Assembly: GCF_004005945.1 (NCBI RefSeq) | Contig: NZ_SACS01000010.1 | Coordinates: forward strand, 98,148-162,147 | Length of the DNA stretch: 64,000 nt | Source: Rheinheimera riviphila | Lineage (GTDB): Bacteria > Pseudomonadota > Gammaproteobacteria > Enterobacterales > Alteromonadaceae | Direction of reading: 5' to 3' | Notes under the pieces: model-generated | What the model saw: the letters and a program-made list of their open reading frames with translations, nothing else | What the model was told of the DNA's origin: nothing | Database searches by the model: none | Made by a program: the position numbers and the translations under genes | Shown here: positions 44,887 to 54,169 of the stretch, piece after piece | Numbering within the stretch: the first letter of the stretch is position 1 | Layout of the letters: every line of letters starts with the position of its first letter

Positions 44887-46113
44887 GTGGATTCAGCCAG
44901 TTTTATTGAAAAACGTCGATTTATTGTGAAGCTTGGCAAAATGCTGCACAAGTTTGGTACTCCTGCCTATCGTTTAGAAGTGCATTTATTAAATGTGGCG
45001 GAATTTCTCGGTATCGGCGCTGCTTTTGCGATTACGCCCACAGTGCTGACTTTTGTGATTTGGCAGCCAGGTGAAGAAAACGAGTACACCCATGTGGCGC
45101 GGGTGATGCCGGGCGAGCTTGATTTAGGATCGTTGTCCCGCACCGATGAAATCGTTGACGCGGTTGCCAATGGCGACATGACCTTAGAACAAGCCACAGC
45201 GCGCCTCAATGAAATTGCAGTGATGCCAAACCCTTATTCGCGGATCTTTACCTTTTTAGCCTACGGTGCCGCCGGTGGCGCTTTTGCCATGTTGATGAAA
45301 GCCAGCTGGCATGATGTATTCTGGGCCGCGCTGATTAGCCTGCTGGTGTATTTATTTGTGCTGTGGGCAGCGAAAAGCCGTCGGGTCACCAATATGCTCG
45401 AGCCTTTGGTGGCGATGGTTTCGGCTTTTGCCGCAACGGCCATCGCGGCTTATCTCGATCCGACTATCCAGGTCCCCATCGTGGTACTTTCGGCAATTAT
45501 CGTGTTTATCCCAGGTTTGGCGTTAACGTTGGGGCTGGCTGAATTGGCCGCCCGGCATCTGGTGTCCGGCACCGCCCGGATCATGGACGCGGTGATGATC
45601 TTATTTAAACTGTATTTTGGCGCTTATCTCGGCCTGGCGCTGGGGCAGCTTTGTTTTGGCGAAGCTGTATATCAGCCGGTGCCGTCAGTACCCGCCTGGA
45701 GTGCCTGGCTGGCGATTGCGACCTTATGCGGTAGCCTAGTGATTGTATTTCGCGCCCGGAAAAAACACGCACTGTGGGGGATCGCCTCTGGTTTTATCGC
45801 TTTTGCCGCCAGTATGTTTGGCGGAGTTTATCTTGGTCTGGCGTTAGGGGCTTTTGTCGGTGCTTTTGCCGTCGGCGTTTATGGCAATATTTTTACCCGA
45901 CTGATGAACGCGCCGGCCAGTATTGTTTCGCTGCAAGGCATGATTGTGCTGGTGCCGGGCAGTAAAACTTATATCGGACTGAACTCATTTATTTCTGGTG
46001 AACAAATGGCGCCGGTGGATCAACTGGGACAACAAACCTTTTTGATTTTTATGTCGCTGGTGGCAGGGTTTATTTTTGCCAACGTGGCGTTGCCACCGAA
46101 GAAAAGTTTGTAA
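44887..46113 (+). CDS. ThrE-family threonine/serine exporter
   Basis: 408 residues joining the two ThrE halves. The N-terminal cytoplasmic/membrane DUF1212 part has LGKMLHKFGTPAYRLEVHLL and the hydrophobic IFTFLAYGAAGGAFAMLMKA. The C-terminal ThrE_2 part has VLSAIIVFIPGLALTLGLAE and the final block IVSLQGMIVLVPGSKTYIGL. About ten transmembrane helices. By homology to Corynebacterium ThrE it exports threonine/serine; substrate preference is inferred. The GTG start has AAGGA 7 bases upstream. It is convergent with the binding-protein gene. Confidence 0.9.
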   Translation: MDSASFIEKRRFIVKLGKMLHKFGTPAYRLEVHLLNVAEFLGIGAAFAITPTVLTFVIWQPGEENEYTHVARVMPGELDLGSLSRTDEIVDAVANGDMTLEQATARLNEIAVMPNPYSRIFTFLAYGAAGGAFAMLMKASWHDVFWAALISLLVYLFVLWAAKSRRVTNMLEPLVAMVSAFAATAIAAYLDPTIQVPIVVLSAIIVFIPGLALTLGLAELAARHLVSGTARIMDAVMILFKLYFGAYLGLALGQLCFGEAVYQPVPSVPAWSAWLAIATLCGSLVIVFRARKKHALWGIASGFIAFAASMFGGVYLGLALGAFVGAFAVGVYGNIFTRLMNAPASIVSLQGMIVLVPGSKTYIGLNSFISGEQMAPVDQLGQQTFLIFMSLVAGFIFANVALPPKKSL

Positions 46114-46138
46114 AACATTGATGCCGGCAAGCAGGCGA

Positions 46139-46900
46139 CTACTTCAGTTTGTCTGCCCAGCCGGCAATGATTTGGGAAAATTCACCACTGTCTTTAAGCT
46201 GCTGTAAGCTGGTTTTTAGTTTTGTGACGATGTCAGTTGAAGTTGTCAGACTACAAGCCAGATGAAAATCCAACGGCAGATCCGTGACTTCCATTTGTTT
46301 TTGTAAGGCTTCGAGCGGCACACCCGATTCAAGCGCCCGGTATTTTAAAATCGTGTCATTGATCAGCACTAAATCAATGTCCTTGCGGCCCTGCAGTACA
46401 TTGAGCATGGTCGTAACACTTTCCAGTAAATACAGCTGTTCCCCTTCTTTAAAGCCATGTTTGAGTAAGTAATGATGGGTGATATCGTCCTTGGTGACGG
46501 CAGTGACCAACTTTTTCGCATCTTCCAGCGTTTTTAACTGAATATCCGGCCGGTTTTTTAGTGAATACATTGACGTGATAGTGGATGCCAATGCACCAAC
46601 CCACTGAAATAGTGGCGTTCGTTCGGTACTTTTTGAAATGGAATAAATACAGGTATTGGTCTGGCGCAGCGTGCGTTGATAGGCCCGGCTCCAGTCCTGA
46701 ACTTCGATCTGGTAGGGGATGCCGGCAATTTCAAACGTACGTCTGACCACTTCGGTGGCAAAACCGCTGACCCCACTTCGGGTATCAATCTGATACGGCG
46801 GCAAGTGTTCTGTCAGCACCTTAATGGGTTTGGCGCCAGCGGTAGGGCAACATGCCAGCAGTAGTAGTGCCCCCAGAAAACGTTGCCGACCTTTGATCAT
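46139..46900 (-). CDS. Periplasmic solute-binding protein (SBP_bac_3 family)
   Basis: 253 residues from the chosen start. The signal peptide is MIKGRQRFLGALLLLACC, with cleavage near TAGAKP. Family 3 solute-binding features follow: IKVLTEHLPPYQIDTRSGVS, GFATEVVRRTFEIAGIPYQI, VQDWSRAYQRTL, and the C-terminal LKTSLQQLKDSGEFSQIIAG. The ATG at 46900 has AAGGTG 6 bases upstream; the frame is open to 47020 but that part would precede the signal peptide. No permease or ATPase is beside it, so it may be an orphan binding or sensory protein. Ligand unknown. Confidence 0.85.
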   Translation of the reverse strand: MIKGRQRFLGALLLLACCPTAGAKPIKVLTEHLPPYQIDTRSGVSGFATEVVRRTFEIAGIPYQIEVQDWSRAYQRTLRQTNTCIYSISKSTERTPLFQWVGALASTITSMYSLKNRPDIQLKTLEDAKKLVTAVTKDDITHHYLLKHGFKEGEQLYLLESVTTMLNVLQGRKDIDLVLINDTILKYRALESGVPLEALQKQMEVTDLPLDFHLACSLTTSTDIVTKLKTSLQQLKDSGEFSQIIAGWADKLK

Positions 46901-47069
46901 CAACTTCACCTTTGTTCCACCAAAGCGCCTCAGAATTACTGTATCGGTGATTGCCAGTTGCAGCAACTTTTGAGCTAAAGATAGTTGTGCAGATCCGCGC
47001 CAGCTAACGGCAAAAATCACAGCTATGCTTTACATCTGATGAGTTAGTCGTGAGCCAGCCATACTATTT

Positions 47070-47087
47070 TGTAATCTTATGTTTACG
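47070..47087. promoter_or_regulatory. TyrR-box-like palindrome, upstream copy
   Basis: TGTAAT-N6-TTTACG against the TyrR consensus TGTAAA-N6-TTTACA (10 of 12 fixed bases). It lies 72 bases upstream of the aroF -10/-35 promoter. Confidence 0.65.
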
Positions 47088-47141
47088 GCGCGTGTAAGTG
47101 ATTGGTTTCTATGGATCGCCTTAATCTATTGACTTATTTGG

Positions 47142-47170
47142 TTGACATTTAGAGTGTCACTTTTTAATAT
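47142..47170 (+). promoter_or_regulatory. Sigma-70 promoter of aroF-tyrA
   Basis: TTGACA (47142-47147), a 17-base spacer, then TAATAT (47165-47170), near consensus, giving a start about 107 bases before the aroF ATG. Confidence 0.8.
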
Positions 47171-47200
47171 GTCGGCATTCGTAATTAATGTGATACATTC

Positions 47201-47218
47201 TGTATATTTAAGTTTACG
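47201..47218. promoter_or_regulatory. TyrR-box-like palindrome, downstream copy
   Basis: TGTATA-N6-TTTACG, 10 of 12 consensus bases, about 25 bases past the predicted transcription start. A bound repressor there would block transcription. Confidence 0.65.
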
Positions 47219-47283
47219 CTTATTTCTGTCTGCAACTGCCCGGCTGAAGTGACAAGCGAAACAAAACTTCTGGAGCTAAAGCG

Positions 47284-48342
47284 ATGAGCAAGATAGTTGA
47301 TGATTTAAGGATAGTGGCGGAAAAACCACTAAGTCCGCCTTTGGTATTAAAACGGGTGCTGCCGCTGGGGGAACAAGGTGCGTTGTTTGTCCAAAAAGCC
47401 CGACGTGAAATTGCTGACATCATTCATGGTCGTGATCCACGTTTGTTAGTGGTGACTGGCCCTTGCTCTATCCATGATCCGGTGGCCGCGATGGACTACG
47501 CCAGGCGGCTAAAAGATCTACAAATTCAATACAGTGATAGCCTGTACATCGTAATGCGGGTGTATTTTGAAAAACCACGCACCACGGTTGGCTGGAAAGG
47601 CTACATCAACGATCCACATCTGGATGATTCTTTTGATTTGGAAACCGGTTTAACCCGCGGCCGCGAATTGTTGTTGCAACTGGTTGATATGGAACTGCCA
47701 ACAGCGACGGAAGCGCTGGATCCGATCAGCCCGCAATATATGTCGGATTTGATTTCATGGGCAGCAATTGGCGCCCGTACTGTGGAGTCGCAAACCCACC
47801 GCGAGATGGCCAGTGGCTTGTCGATGCCGGTTGGTTTTAAAAATGGTACTGATGGCAATTTAGGTATTGCGCTTAATGCGCTGCAATCGGCGGCGAGCCC
47901 GCATACCTTTATCGGGATTAACCAACGCGGTGAGGTGGCGCTGGTGCAAACAGCTGGTAATCCGGACGGACATATTATTCTGCGCGGTGGCAGCAAACCG
48001 AACTACGACGCGGCCAGTATTAATAATGCCGTGGAGCAACTGACAAAGCTGGCGTTACCAACGGCGATTGTCGTTGATTGCAGTCATGGCAATTCGAATA
48101 AAGATCATAACCGGCAAGGCCAGGTGGCGGAGGCGGTGGTGGCACAGCGCCAGCTTGGGAATAAAGCCATTATTGGTCTGATGTTGGAAAGCCATATCAA
48201 TGCCGGGCGGCAGAATATCGTCAATGGCAAAGCAGAACTTTATGGCGTGTCTGTGACCGATGCCTGTATCGATTGGCAAGCCACATCGCAGCTGTTATCC
48301 GGGCTGCATCTGCAGATGCAACAAGTGGTCAATGCCGCTTAA
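47284..48342 (+). CDS. aroF: 3-deoxy-7-phosphoheptulonate synthase
   Basis: The first shikimate-pathway enzyme, joining phosphoenolpyruvate and erythrose 4-phosphate. Type I AroFGH features: VVTGPCSIHDPVAAMDYARR, VMRVYFEKPRTTVGWKGYIN, GARTVESQTHREMASGLSMP, IVVDCSHGNSNKDHNRQ and a C-terminal GLMLESHINAGRQNI (metal and substrate site). 352 residues (E. coli AroF 356). Its pairing with tyrA and the TyrR-like boxes point to the tyrosine-regulated isozyme AroF. Nine bases separate it from tyrA. Confidence 0.92.
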   Translation: MSKIVDDLRIVAEKPLSPPLVLKRVLPLGEQGALFVQKARREIADIIHGRDPRLLVVTGPCSIHDPVAAMDYARRLKDLQIQYSDSLYIVMRVYFEKPRTTVGWKGYINDPHLDDSFDLETGLTRGRELLLQLVDMELPTATEALDPISPQYMSDLISWAAIGARTVESQTHREMASGLSMPVGFKNGTDGNLGIALNALQSAASPHTFIGINQRGEVALVQTAGNPDGHIILRGGSKPNYDAASINNAVEQLTKLALPTAIVVDCSHGNSNKDHNRQGQVAEAVVAQRQLGNKAIIGLMLESHINAGRQNIVNGKAELYGVSVTDACIDWQATSQLLSGLHLQMQQVVNAA

Positions 48343-48351
48343 GAGGTTCCG

Positions 48352-49494
48352 ATGCCGCAGAATGAACATGCCGATCCAATGGCCGCTTTAGCACCGCTGC
48401 GCCAGCAAATCGACCAGCTTGATAGTCAGTTGGTTGAATTATTAGCGGCCAGAGCCAAAGTGACTGCCGAAGTCGGGCGGGTGAAGCAACAACATGCGTT
48501 ACCACTTTATGTGCCGGAGCGGGAACTGGCATTAATTAAAGCCAGGCGCGAACAGGCAACAGTCGCCGGCGTTTCGGCCGAACTGATTGAAGATGTGCTG
48601 CGCCGGGTGATGCGCGAATCCTATCAGACACAGGAAGCTGGTTTTGTCTGTTGCCGACCAGCCGGTGGCAAAGTGGTGGTGGTTGGCGGTGGTGGGGCGC
48701 TCGGCCGAAGATTTGTGTCGTTGTTTGAGCGCTCCGGTTATCAGGTGGCCATTTTGGAAGCGACTGACTGGCTACAGGCCGTGTCCATCGTCGAAGGGGC
48801 TTGTCTGGTGTTGATGGCGGTGCCAATCAATCTGACCGAACAACTGATCCGTCAGTTGCCGCCATTACCTGCTGATTGCCTGCTGGCTGACATTACCAGT
48901 ATCAAACAAGTACCGATGCAAGCCATGTTGCAGCAACACCCAGGGCCAGTGCTGGGGTTACACCCGATGTTTGGGCCTGATATCAGCAATATAGTGAAAC
49001 AAGTGGTGGTGGTTTGCCATGGTCGCGGTAGTGAACAGTATCAGTGGTTGCTGAAACAATTTAGTGTCTGGGGCGCGGTGCTGACCGAGAAAGCGGCGCC
49101 ACAACATGATGAACTGATGCAGCTTATTCAGGCGATGCGCCATTTTTCATCCTTGGTGTATGGCGTCCATCTGGCGGAAGAACAGGCCGATTTACAACAA
49201 CTGCTGGAACTCAGCTCACCGATTTACCGGCTGGAGCTGGCGATGGTCGGGCGGTTATTTGCGCAAAATGCCGAGCTTTATGCGGACATTATGCTGTCAT
49301 CTTCGGCCGTCACTGGTTTATTGCAACGTTATCAGCATCGCTTTAATCAGTTATCGCATTTGCTGGCTGCTGGCGACAAACCTGGCCTGATGGCTGAATT
49401 TGCCAAAGGCCAACAATTTTTTGGTCCGGTGGCAGAGCAGTTTTTACAGGAAAGTCGCAAGTTGTTGCAAAAGGCGGCAGATGAGCGCAGTTAA
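48352..49494 (+). CDS. tyrA: Bifunctional chorismate mutase/prephenate dehydrogenase
   Basis: 380 residues. The N-terminal chorismate mutase (about 10-95: LRQQIDQLDSQLVELLAARA, KVTAEVGRVKQQ, VPERELALIKAR) is followed by the NAD-binding dehydrogenase (VVVVGGGGALGRRFVSLFER, LADITSIKQVPM, GPVLGLHPMFGPD) and a helical dimerisation end. It converts chorismate to 4-hydroxyphenylpyruvate for tyrosine. It shares an operon with aroF. Confidence 0.96.
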   Translation: MPQNEHADPMAALAPLRQQIDQLDSQLVELLAARAKVTAEVGRVKQQHALPLYVPERELALIKARREQATVAGVSAELIEDVLRRVMRESYQTQEAGFVCCRPAGGKVVVVGGGGALGRRFVSLFERSGYQVAILEATDWLQAVSIVEGACLVLMAVPINLTEQLIRQLPPLPADCLLADITSIKQVPMQAMLQQHPGPVLGLHPMFGPDISNIVKQVVVVCHGRGSEQYQWLLKQFSVWGAVLTEKAAPQHDELMQLIQAMRHFSSLVYGVHLAEEQADLQQLLELSSPIYRLELAMVGRLFAQNAELYADIMLSSSAVTGLLQRYQHRFNQLSHLLAAGDKPGLMAEFAKGQQFFGPVAEQFLQESRKLLQKAADERS

Positions 49495-49572
49495 ACAAGC
49501 TTCGTCGTCACGGTGACCGGAACTTTAGCTGAACCGCCTGTTGTATTTCGGTCGAGTCCGGTCAGCAGTTGA

Positions 49573-50808
49573 TTAACTGCCATATTTTTCGAAAATTTTG
49601 GCGACAGAATCTTTGTATAAGGGTTTAAGCAGATAACCTTTTGCACCACGGTCGATGGCTTCTTTGACGGTATTTTTGTTTTTGTTGCCGGTTAACATAA
49701 TAAACGGAGTTTGCTGATTGATACCGCTGTTTCTCTGGATTTGATCCAGCACATACAGCCCATTGGTGTCAGGTAAGTTTATGTCCATAAAGACAAAATC
49801 ATACTTTTTGTTTTTCATGTAAGAAAAAGCGATTCGGCCGCAGGTCGCGGTATCAACCTCGACGCCAAAACTTTTCAGTGTCATAAATGTCAGATTTAAG
49901 CTGATTTGGTCATCTTCAACCAGCAGTACCCGGCGCAGATTTTTAATCTCCGATTCGACCAATTTGTCAGTATTGATGGTGTTGTAAAGGCGATTGAACG
50001 GTTGTGCCGTATGGACACTTGCCGCTGCTGAAGGGAATTCCGGAAGCTCTGGCAAGGTGTCATCGAGGTCATGCTCTGGACGTTCTTCTGCAGGAAACCG
50101 GTGATCGTCCGCAATCATCACTGCAAGAATATCAATGACTTTCTGTTGTAGCCTTAACAGTTCTGGCCGGATCTCTTCAGATTTAATCTGGCCGAGGACG
50201 CTGCGGATCAGATCAAAGTTTAAAGCGACTTCCTGCTGCAATTGAATTTTTGCGATGGCATCATCCAGCGATTGTTCGATGAACCTGATGCTATATTCGA
50301 TTTTTGCCCGTAACTGCGCTTTGGTTTCCAGTGCTTTGGCAATTTGCTGGTTCGGTGTTGTCACCGCAAGGGCTGCTTCCGTCGACTGCGGATGATGGAC
50401 CACCGTCGCCCCGAGTTTGCGGATCAAATGGTCGCAAACAATGACTGGCCGATGTTGTTCGTACAACGGGCGGGATACCAGATAATCATCGAGTAAACCG
50501 CCACAAAATGCATCGTAAGCTTCTTGCTCTTCACCGCGGCTAATCAGCACAACAAAAGCATGCGGACAGATATCCTGCCCTTGTACGTTATTAAAAACGC
50601 AATAGTAAAGATCCAGACTGGCTTGTAGGTTTTCCGCGGCAATGATCAGAATTTTGCTGCTTTTTTCCAATAGCATGACCTGTAACCGGTAGCGGGTTTC
50701 GATCAGGGTGATCCGGGCGCCACTTTGCGCCAAAATTCGCAGCAGCATCTGATCACTTTCGCGGTCCGTTGAGTAAAAAACAATGTGACTGCTGCTATCA
50801 ATGTTCAT
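49573..50808 (-). CDS. Response regulator with degenerate N-terminal and intact C-terminal receiver
   Basis: 411 residues from ATG 50808. Residues about 1-125 resemble a receiver fold (HIVFYSTDRESDQMLLRILA, KILIIAAENLQASLDLYYCV, HAFVVLISRGEEQEAYDAFC) without the usual Asp pair, so it is a likely pseudo-receiver. A helical middle (about 160-260) includes a stretch that may bundle. The C-terminal receiver (about 290-410) has LLVEDDQISLNLTFMTLKSF, the acceptor Asp in FVFMDINLPDTNG, PFIMLTGNKN and GAKGYLLKPL. There is no DNA-binding domain. The start overlaps the kinase end by 11 bases, so it is co-translated and the likely partner of that kinase. Confidence 0.85.
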   Translation of the reverse strand: MNIDSSSHIVFYSTDRESDQMLLRILAQSGARITLIETRYRLQVMLLEKSSKILIIAAENLQASLDLYYCVFNNVQGQDICPHAFVVLISRGEEQEAYDAFCGGLLDDYLVSRPLYEQHRPVIVCDHLIRKLGATVVHHPQSTEAALAVTTPNQQIAKALETKAQLRAKIEYSIRFIEQSLDDAIAKIQLQQEVALNFDLIRSVLGQIKSEEIRPELLRLQQKVIDILAVMIADDHRFPAEERPEHDLDDTLPELPEFPSAAASVHTAQPFNRLYNTINTDKLVESEIKNLRRVLLVEDDQISLNLTFMTLKSFGVEVDTATCGRIAFSYMKNKKYDFVFMDINLPDTNGLYVLDQIQRNSGINQQTPFIMLTGNKNKNTVKEAIDRGAKGYLLKPLYKDSVAKIFEKYGS

Positions 50809-53776
50809 AGCTTTGTTCCAGTTCAATAAATTTCTCAATAACTTCGTTGAGCTGGTGGTTAAATCGCGCCAGTTCCGCCGCATTCAGGTCGAGCAATGCC
50901 GGATCTGCCGCCGCATATTCATTATTTTCGGCCATTAAGCTCAGGGTGTCAGAACCATAATATCGGGAGGTACTTTTGATATTATGGAAAATCTCCATCA
51001 ACAGTTGCCGGTTTTGCTGCTCGGTTGCACGACGAAGCAACGTTTGTTGTTTACAGAGGTACTGGCGGAACTGCTCCAGGGTAGTTTTGAGATGTTGTGG
51101 CTCGAGCGGTCCGGTGAACATCATAATAGTGTCGGTGTTCACCAGCGTGTCGTGGCTAAAGGTTAATTCACGGTCGATATCGACAATACATTCGGGGTAG
51201 CTGTCAGTTTCAGATTCAGTTTCAGTTTCAGATTCAGATTCAGTTTCAGTTTCAATCTGAGTCTCAGCCAGCCGGTCGTTGAGTCGTGCGAACTGCTGTT
51301 CCAGCACGGCTAGTGAACAGGGTTTAATCAGCAGCAGATCCACCGCAGAACTGTCACATTCGTGTTGGCAACTTAAGGTATTGTTGCCGGTCAGTACCCA
51401 GATTTGACAAGGAGCGAGCTGATACTGGCGTTCGTAGCTCCGCAGATGGTAAGCCAGTTCAGCCCCATTCCAGCCGGATAACTGATAGTCAGTGATTAAC
51501 AGCTGATAATGCTGCAACTGACACAGGTTGTAGGCGGTTTCCGCATCCGATGCCGTGTCGGCCTGATATCCCAGCGCTGCAAGTTGCTGTTGTAAAACAA
51601 ATAAGTTTTCCTGATGGTCATCCACCAACAAAATTCGCAGCTGGTGTTTGGTGGTATGAACTGCAAACTGCTGTTCCGGAAGCATGGAGGGCGGCTGCTG
51701 TTGTAACGCCTGTAACCATTCGGCCAGCCGGAATGGATACATTTCCAGGAGTCGGGTACTTTCTGTGCGGAATTTTTGTGCCTGGGTCGAGTTAATGACA
51801 AAGCAACTGCCAGGCAACAGCTCATATTGCTGCAGATACAGTTGTTTATCGATGATCGCCGCATCTGTCAGGTCCAACAACCGTACCTGATCGTTGGTCG
51901 TTGGTTGCAGCATTTGCTCAGCACTACAAAAGCGGGTGCTAAATGGCAAATTGCATTGATATCTCGATAACAATGCCAGCAGCGTTTTACTGTTGCTAAA
52001 CACCGGCTGCAGCTGCAAATGATGCGGTAATTGCCAATCTGCACTGCTGATCCGCGACAAGCTGGTCTCGAAATAAAAATGCGCCCCCTGGTCCAGTTGG
52101 CTTTGCACCTGTAACGTACAGCCCATCAGTCTGCAGATATAAGCCGAAATCGACAGGCCAAGGCCAGTGCCACCAAAGCGATAGTAGATGTCAGGAGTGG
52201 CTTGGGTAAAACTGTCAAAAATATATTTTTGCTGCTCGGCACTGATCCCGATGCCATTGTCTATCACATGAAAACTGATCTGTTGTTTGTGCTGATCTTC
52301 AGCTTCTGCTTTCAGATCCAGTCTGACGACACCGTGTTGACCTGAGGTAAATTTTACACTGTTGCTGAGCAGGTTCTGTAATACCTGACGCAAGCGCAGC
52401 GCGTCGCACAGATAAAAACCATGAATGGCCGGATCAATATAAACTTCGGTTTTCAGCCCTTTGAGTTTCGCCTTCGCAACAAAAGACTCCAGTACATCTT
52501 CACACAACCGGCGTAAATCGGTTTCAACCAGTTGCAACCGGGCTTGTTCTGACTCCAGTTTTGACAGGTCCAGCACGTCGTTGAGCAACTGCACCAGATG
52601 GCGGCTGGTGCGGTCAATGGTGGCGACGTACTGGTGTTTCCCTAATACCGGATCGGCCATTAATAATTCGATCAGACCGACGATCGCGTTCAGTGGGGTG
52701 CGGATTTCATGGCTTAAGGTTGAAATTAACCGCAACTGCTGATTATTGGCATTTTCGGTCTGAGTGGCGGCGTGCTGCAGTAACTGATCCAGCATTTTGG
52801 CCGTGGTGTCATCACTGATTAATCCCACTCTGCAGCCATTGGCCTGCACATAATCGCGGTACTGAAATGACCGGCCATCCAGTAGCTGAAAATTGTACCG
52901 GACTTTATGGTGTTGTTTTAGTTGCCGGCGCAGCCAACGCAAAGTCACCGCAACCTGGCGATCGTTGAAGTCGCGGCAGTTGTACATCACTGCACGGGCC
53001 AGCAGTTCTGAGGTTTGGGTTGTTGTGGCATGATCGGCAAAATAGGGAAAGTTTAAAGAGATCTGCCGCGATAAATAGCGAATGTTACCATCCGCATCCA
53101 TGATGACAATGCCACCGGCCAGGGTCTCTAAAGACTGCAGCAAGGCCGATAAATCGGGTTCTTTCAGACTATGTTGCTGCTGGTGGATCAACAAATACCC
53201 GGTACCGGCAATCTTCTGTGGAACAAATAGATAACGCTGCTCGCCAATCATTAACTCCAGACTTTGTTGTAGGGGCTGCGCCTGTGTGAGTTGTTGTTCT
53301 AAATCATAAAGTTGATAACGTTGGGTCAGCAGTCGCAATTGAGCAGAAAATTCGCGTCCAGCCACAAACTCAGCGATATCGCTTTGTAATATTTGATCAT
53401 TGTTGACCAGGGCGGTCCGCAGCGAAGTTGGTGTCATGGTCACTGCCGGGCTGACGGATGCTTTGGCTGACAGCGGGTTGCCCATTTTGGTGTTTTCCCG
53501 CAACGGCTGGCAACTGACCAACCAACATCGGCACTGCTCATTGTCGATCTGCATTAACGACAACATATATTTCTTTTGCAGCAGTTCAAATGGCAGCATC
53601 CGGGCGTGTTGATAGGACAATTGCTCGGCAGCTTTATTCACCAATTCATGCTGATGTAACACCAGCACCGGATCCGCGTTAAAACTGTGACTGCATCCCA
53701 GCATTTCACCATCGGCATTCAGCACAAAACAGGGAGTTGTCATTATCCTTAGAAAATCCAATATTCCGGTGACCAT
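50798..53776 (-). CDS. Hybrid sensor histidine kinase (HK-REC-Hpt)
   Basis: About 992 residues. The N-terminal half holds PAS-like regions (GGIVIMDADGNIRYLSRQIS) and no transmembrane segment. HisKA follows with LSHEIRTPLNAIVGLIELLM (phospho-His), then the ATPase with LLSNSVKFTSG, VIDNGIGISAEQQKYIFDSF and FGGTGLGLSISAYICRLMGC. The receiver has ILLVDDHQENLFVLQQQLAA and Asp in LLITDYQLSGWNG. An acidic Glu/Ser/Thr linker comes next, and a C-terminal Hpt domain has the His in FHNIKSTSRYYGS. It is a cytoplasmic multi-step phosphorelay kinase. The start is set at 53776 (AGGGA 8 bases upstream); an in-frame ATG is at 53806. The response regulator follows directly. Stimulus unknown. Confidence 0.92.
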   Translation of the reverse strand: MVTGILDFLRIMTTPCFVLNADGEMLGCSHSFNADPVLVLHQHELVNKAAEQLSYQHARMLPFELLQKKYMLSLMQIDNEQCRCWLVSCQPLRENTKMGNPLSAKASVSPAVTMTPTSLRTALVNNDQILQSDIAEFVAGREFSAQLRLLTQRYQLYDLEQQLTQAQPLQQSLELMIGEQRYLFVPQKIAGTGYLLIHQQQHSLKEPDLSALLQSLETLAGGIVIMDADGNIRYLSRQISLNFPYFADHATTTQTSELLARAVMYNCRDFNDRQVAVTLRWLRRQLKQHHKVRYNFQLLDGRSFQYRDYVQANGCRVGLISDDTTAKMLDQLLQHAATQTENANNQQLRLISTLSHEIRTPLNAIVGLIELLMADPVLGKHQYVATIDRTSRHLVQLLNDVLDLSKLESEQARLQLVETDLRRLCEDVLESFVAKAKLKGLKTEVYIDPAIHGFYLCDALRLRQVLQNLLSNSVKFTSGQHGVVRLDLKAEAEDQHKQQISFHVIDNGIGISAEQQKYIFDSFTQATPDIYYRFGGTGLGLSISAYICRLMGCTLQVQSQLDQGAHFYFETSLSRISSADWQLPHHLQLQPVFSNSKTLLALLSRYQCNLPFSTRFCSAEQMLQPTTNDQVRLLDLTDAAIIDKQLYLQQYELLPGSCFVINSTQAQKFRTESTRLLEMYPFRLAEWLQALQQQPPSMLPEQQFAVHTTKHQLRILLVDDHQENLFVLQQQLAALGYQADTASDAETAYNLCQLQHYQLLITDYQLSGWNGAELAYHLRSYERQYQLAPCQIWVLTGNNTLSCQHECDSSAVDLLLIKPCSLAVLEQQFARLNDRLAETQIETETESESETETESETDSYPECIVDIDRELTFSHDTLVNTDTIMMFTGPLEPQHLKTTLEQFRQYLCKQQTLLRRATEQQNRQLLMEIFHNIKSTSRYYGSDTLSLMAENNEYAAADPALLDLNAAELARFNHQLNEVIEKFIELEQSYEH
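51205..51267. repeat. Hexanucleotide repeat tract inside the hybrid kinase gene
   Basis: Eight consecutive hexamers of CAGTTT or CAGATT (51205-51252), followed by decayed copies to 51267. On the coding strand it gives an alternating Glu with Ser/Thr linker between receiver and Hpt domain. The unit is two codons, so length changes keep the frame. Confidence 0.85.
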
Positions 53777-54169
53777 ACCGAAGTCCCTTTTTTCACTCCG
53801 TTGCATTAGGTCTAACAGAATTCAGCCAGATTGAAAGCAAAGTTTGTAACAATGAACGGTGCGGTTTTCTGTCGTTGTATTGCCGTTGTTTACTGAATTT
53901 CGCTAACAAGTTCATCTGGAAAGTTTTATTCAGTCCGGGCATACCTGAGATTGTAAATAAAATCGTACACTCCCGCGCCAGCGGCCGCGGGAAATTGTGA
54001 TGATGCGCAGAATACTGATTTTGAGCAGAGATTGACCCGGTTCTGCACTTAATAAAGTTGCAGCGCCACAGATCCCGGTGTTGCAGGCTACTGCGCAGAG
54101 TGACGGACTATTCAGTGTCGCAAGATCTCTTTATACTTTCTGCAGTTACCTATGAGTTGATGCCCTCAC
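53777..54169. other. Intergenic region between hybrid kinase and mtgA
   Basis: No gene seen. It holds an inverted repeat TCCCGCG/CGCGGGA with an 8-base loop (53971-53992) and, for mtgA, a TATACT -10-like element at 54132-54137 with only a weak -35 (TTCAGT). The kinase promoter should lie at the left end but was not recognised. Confidence 0.5.
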
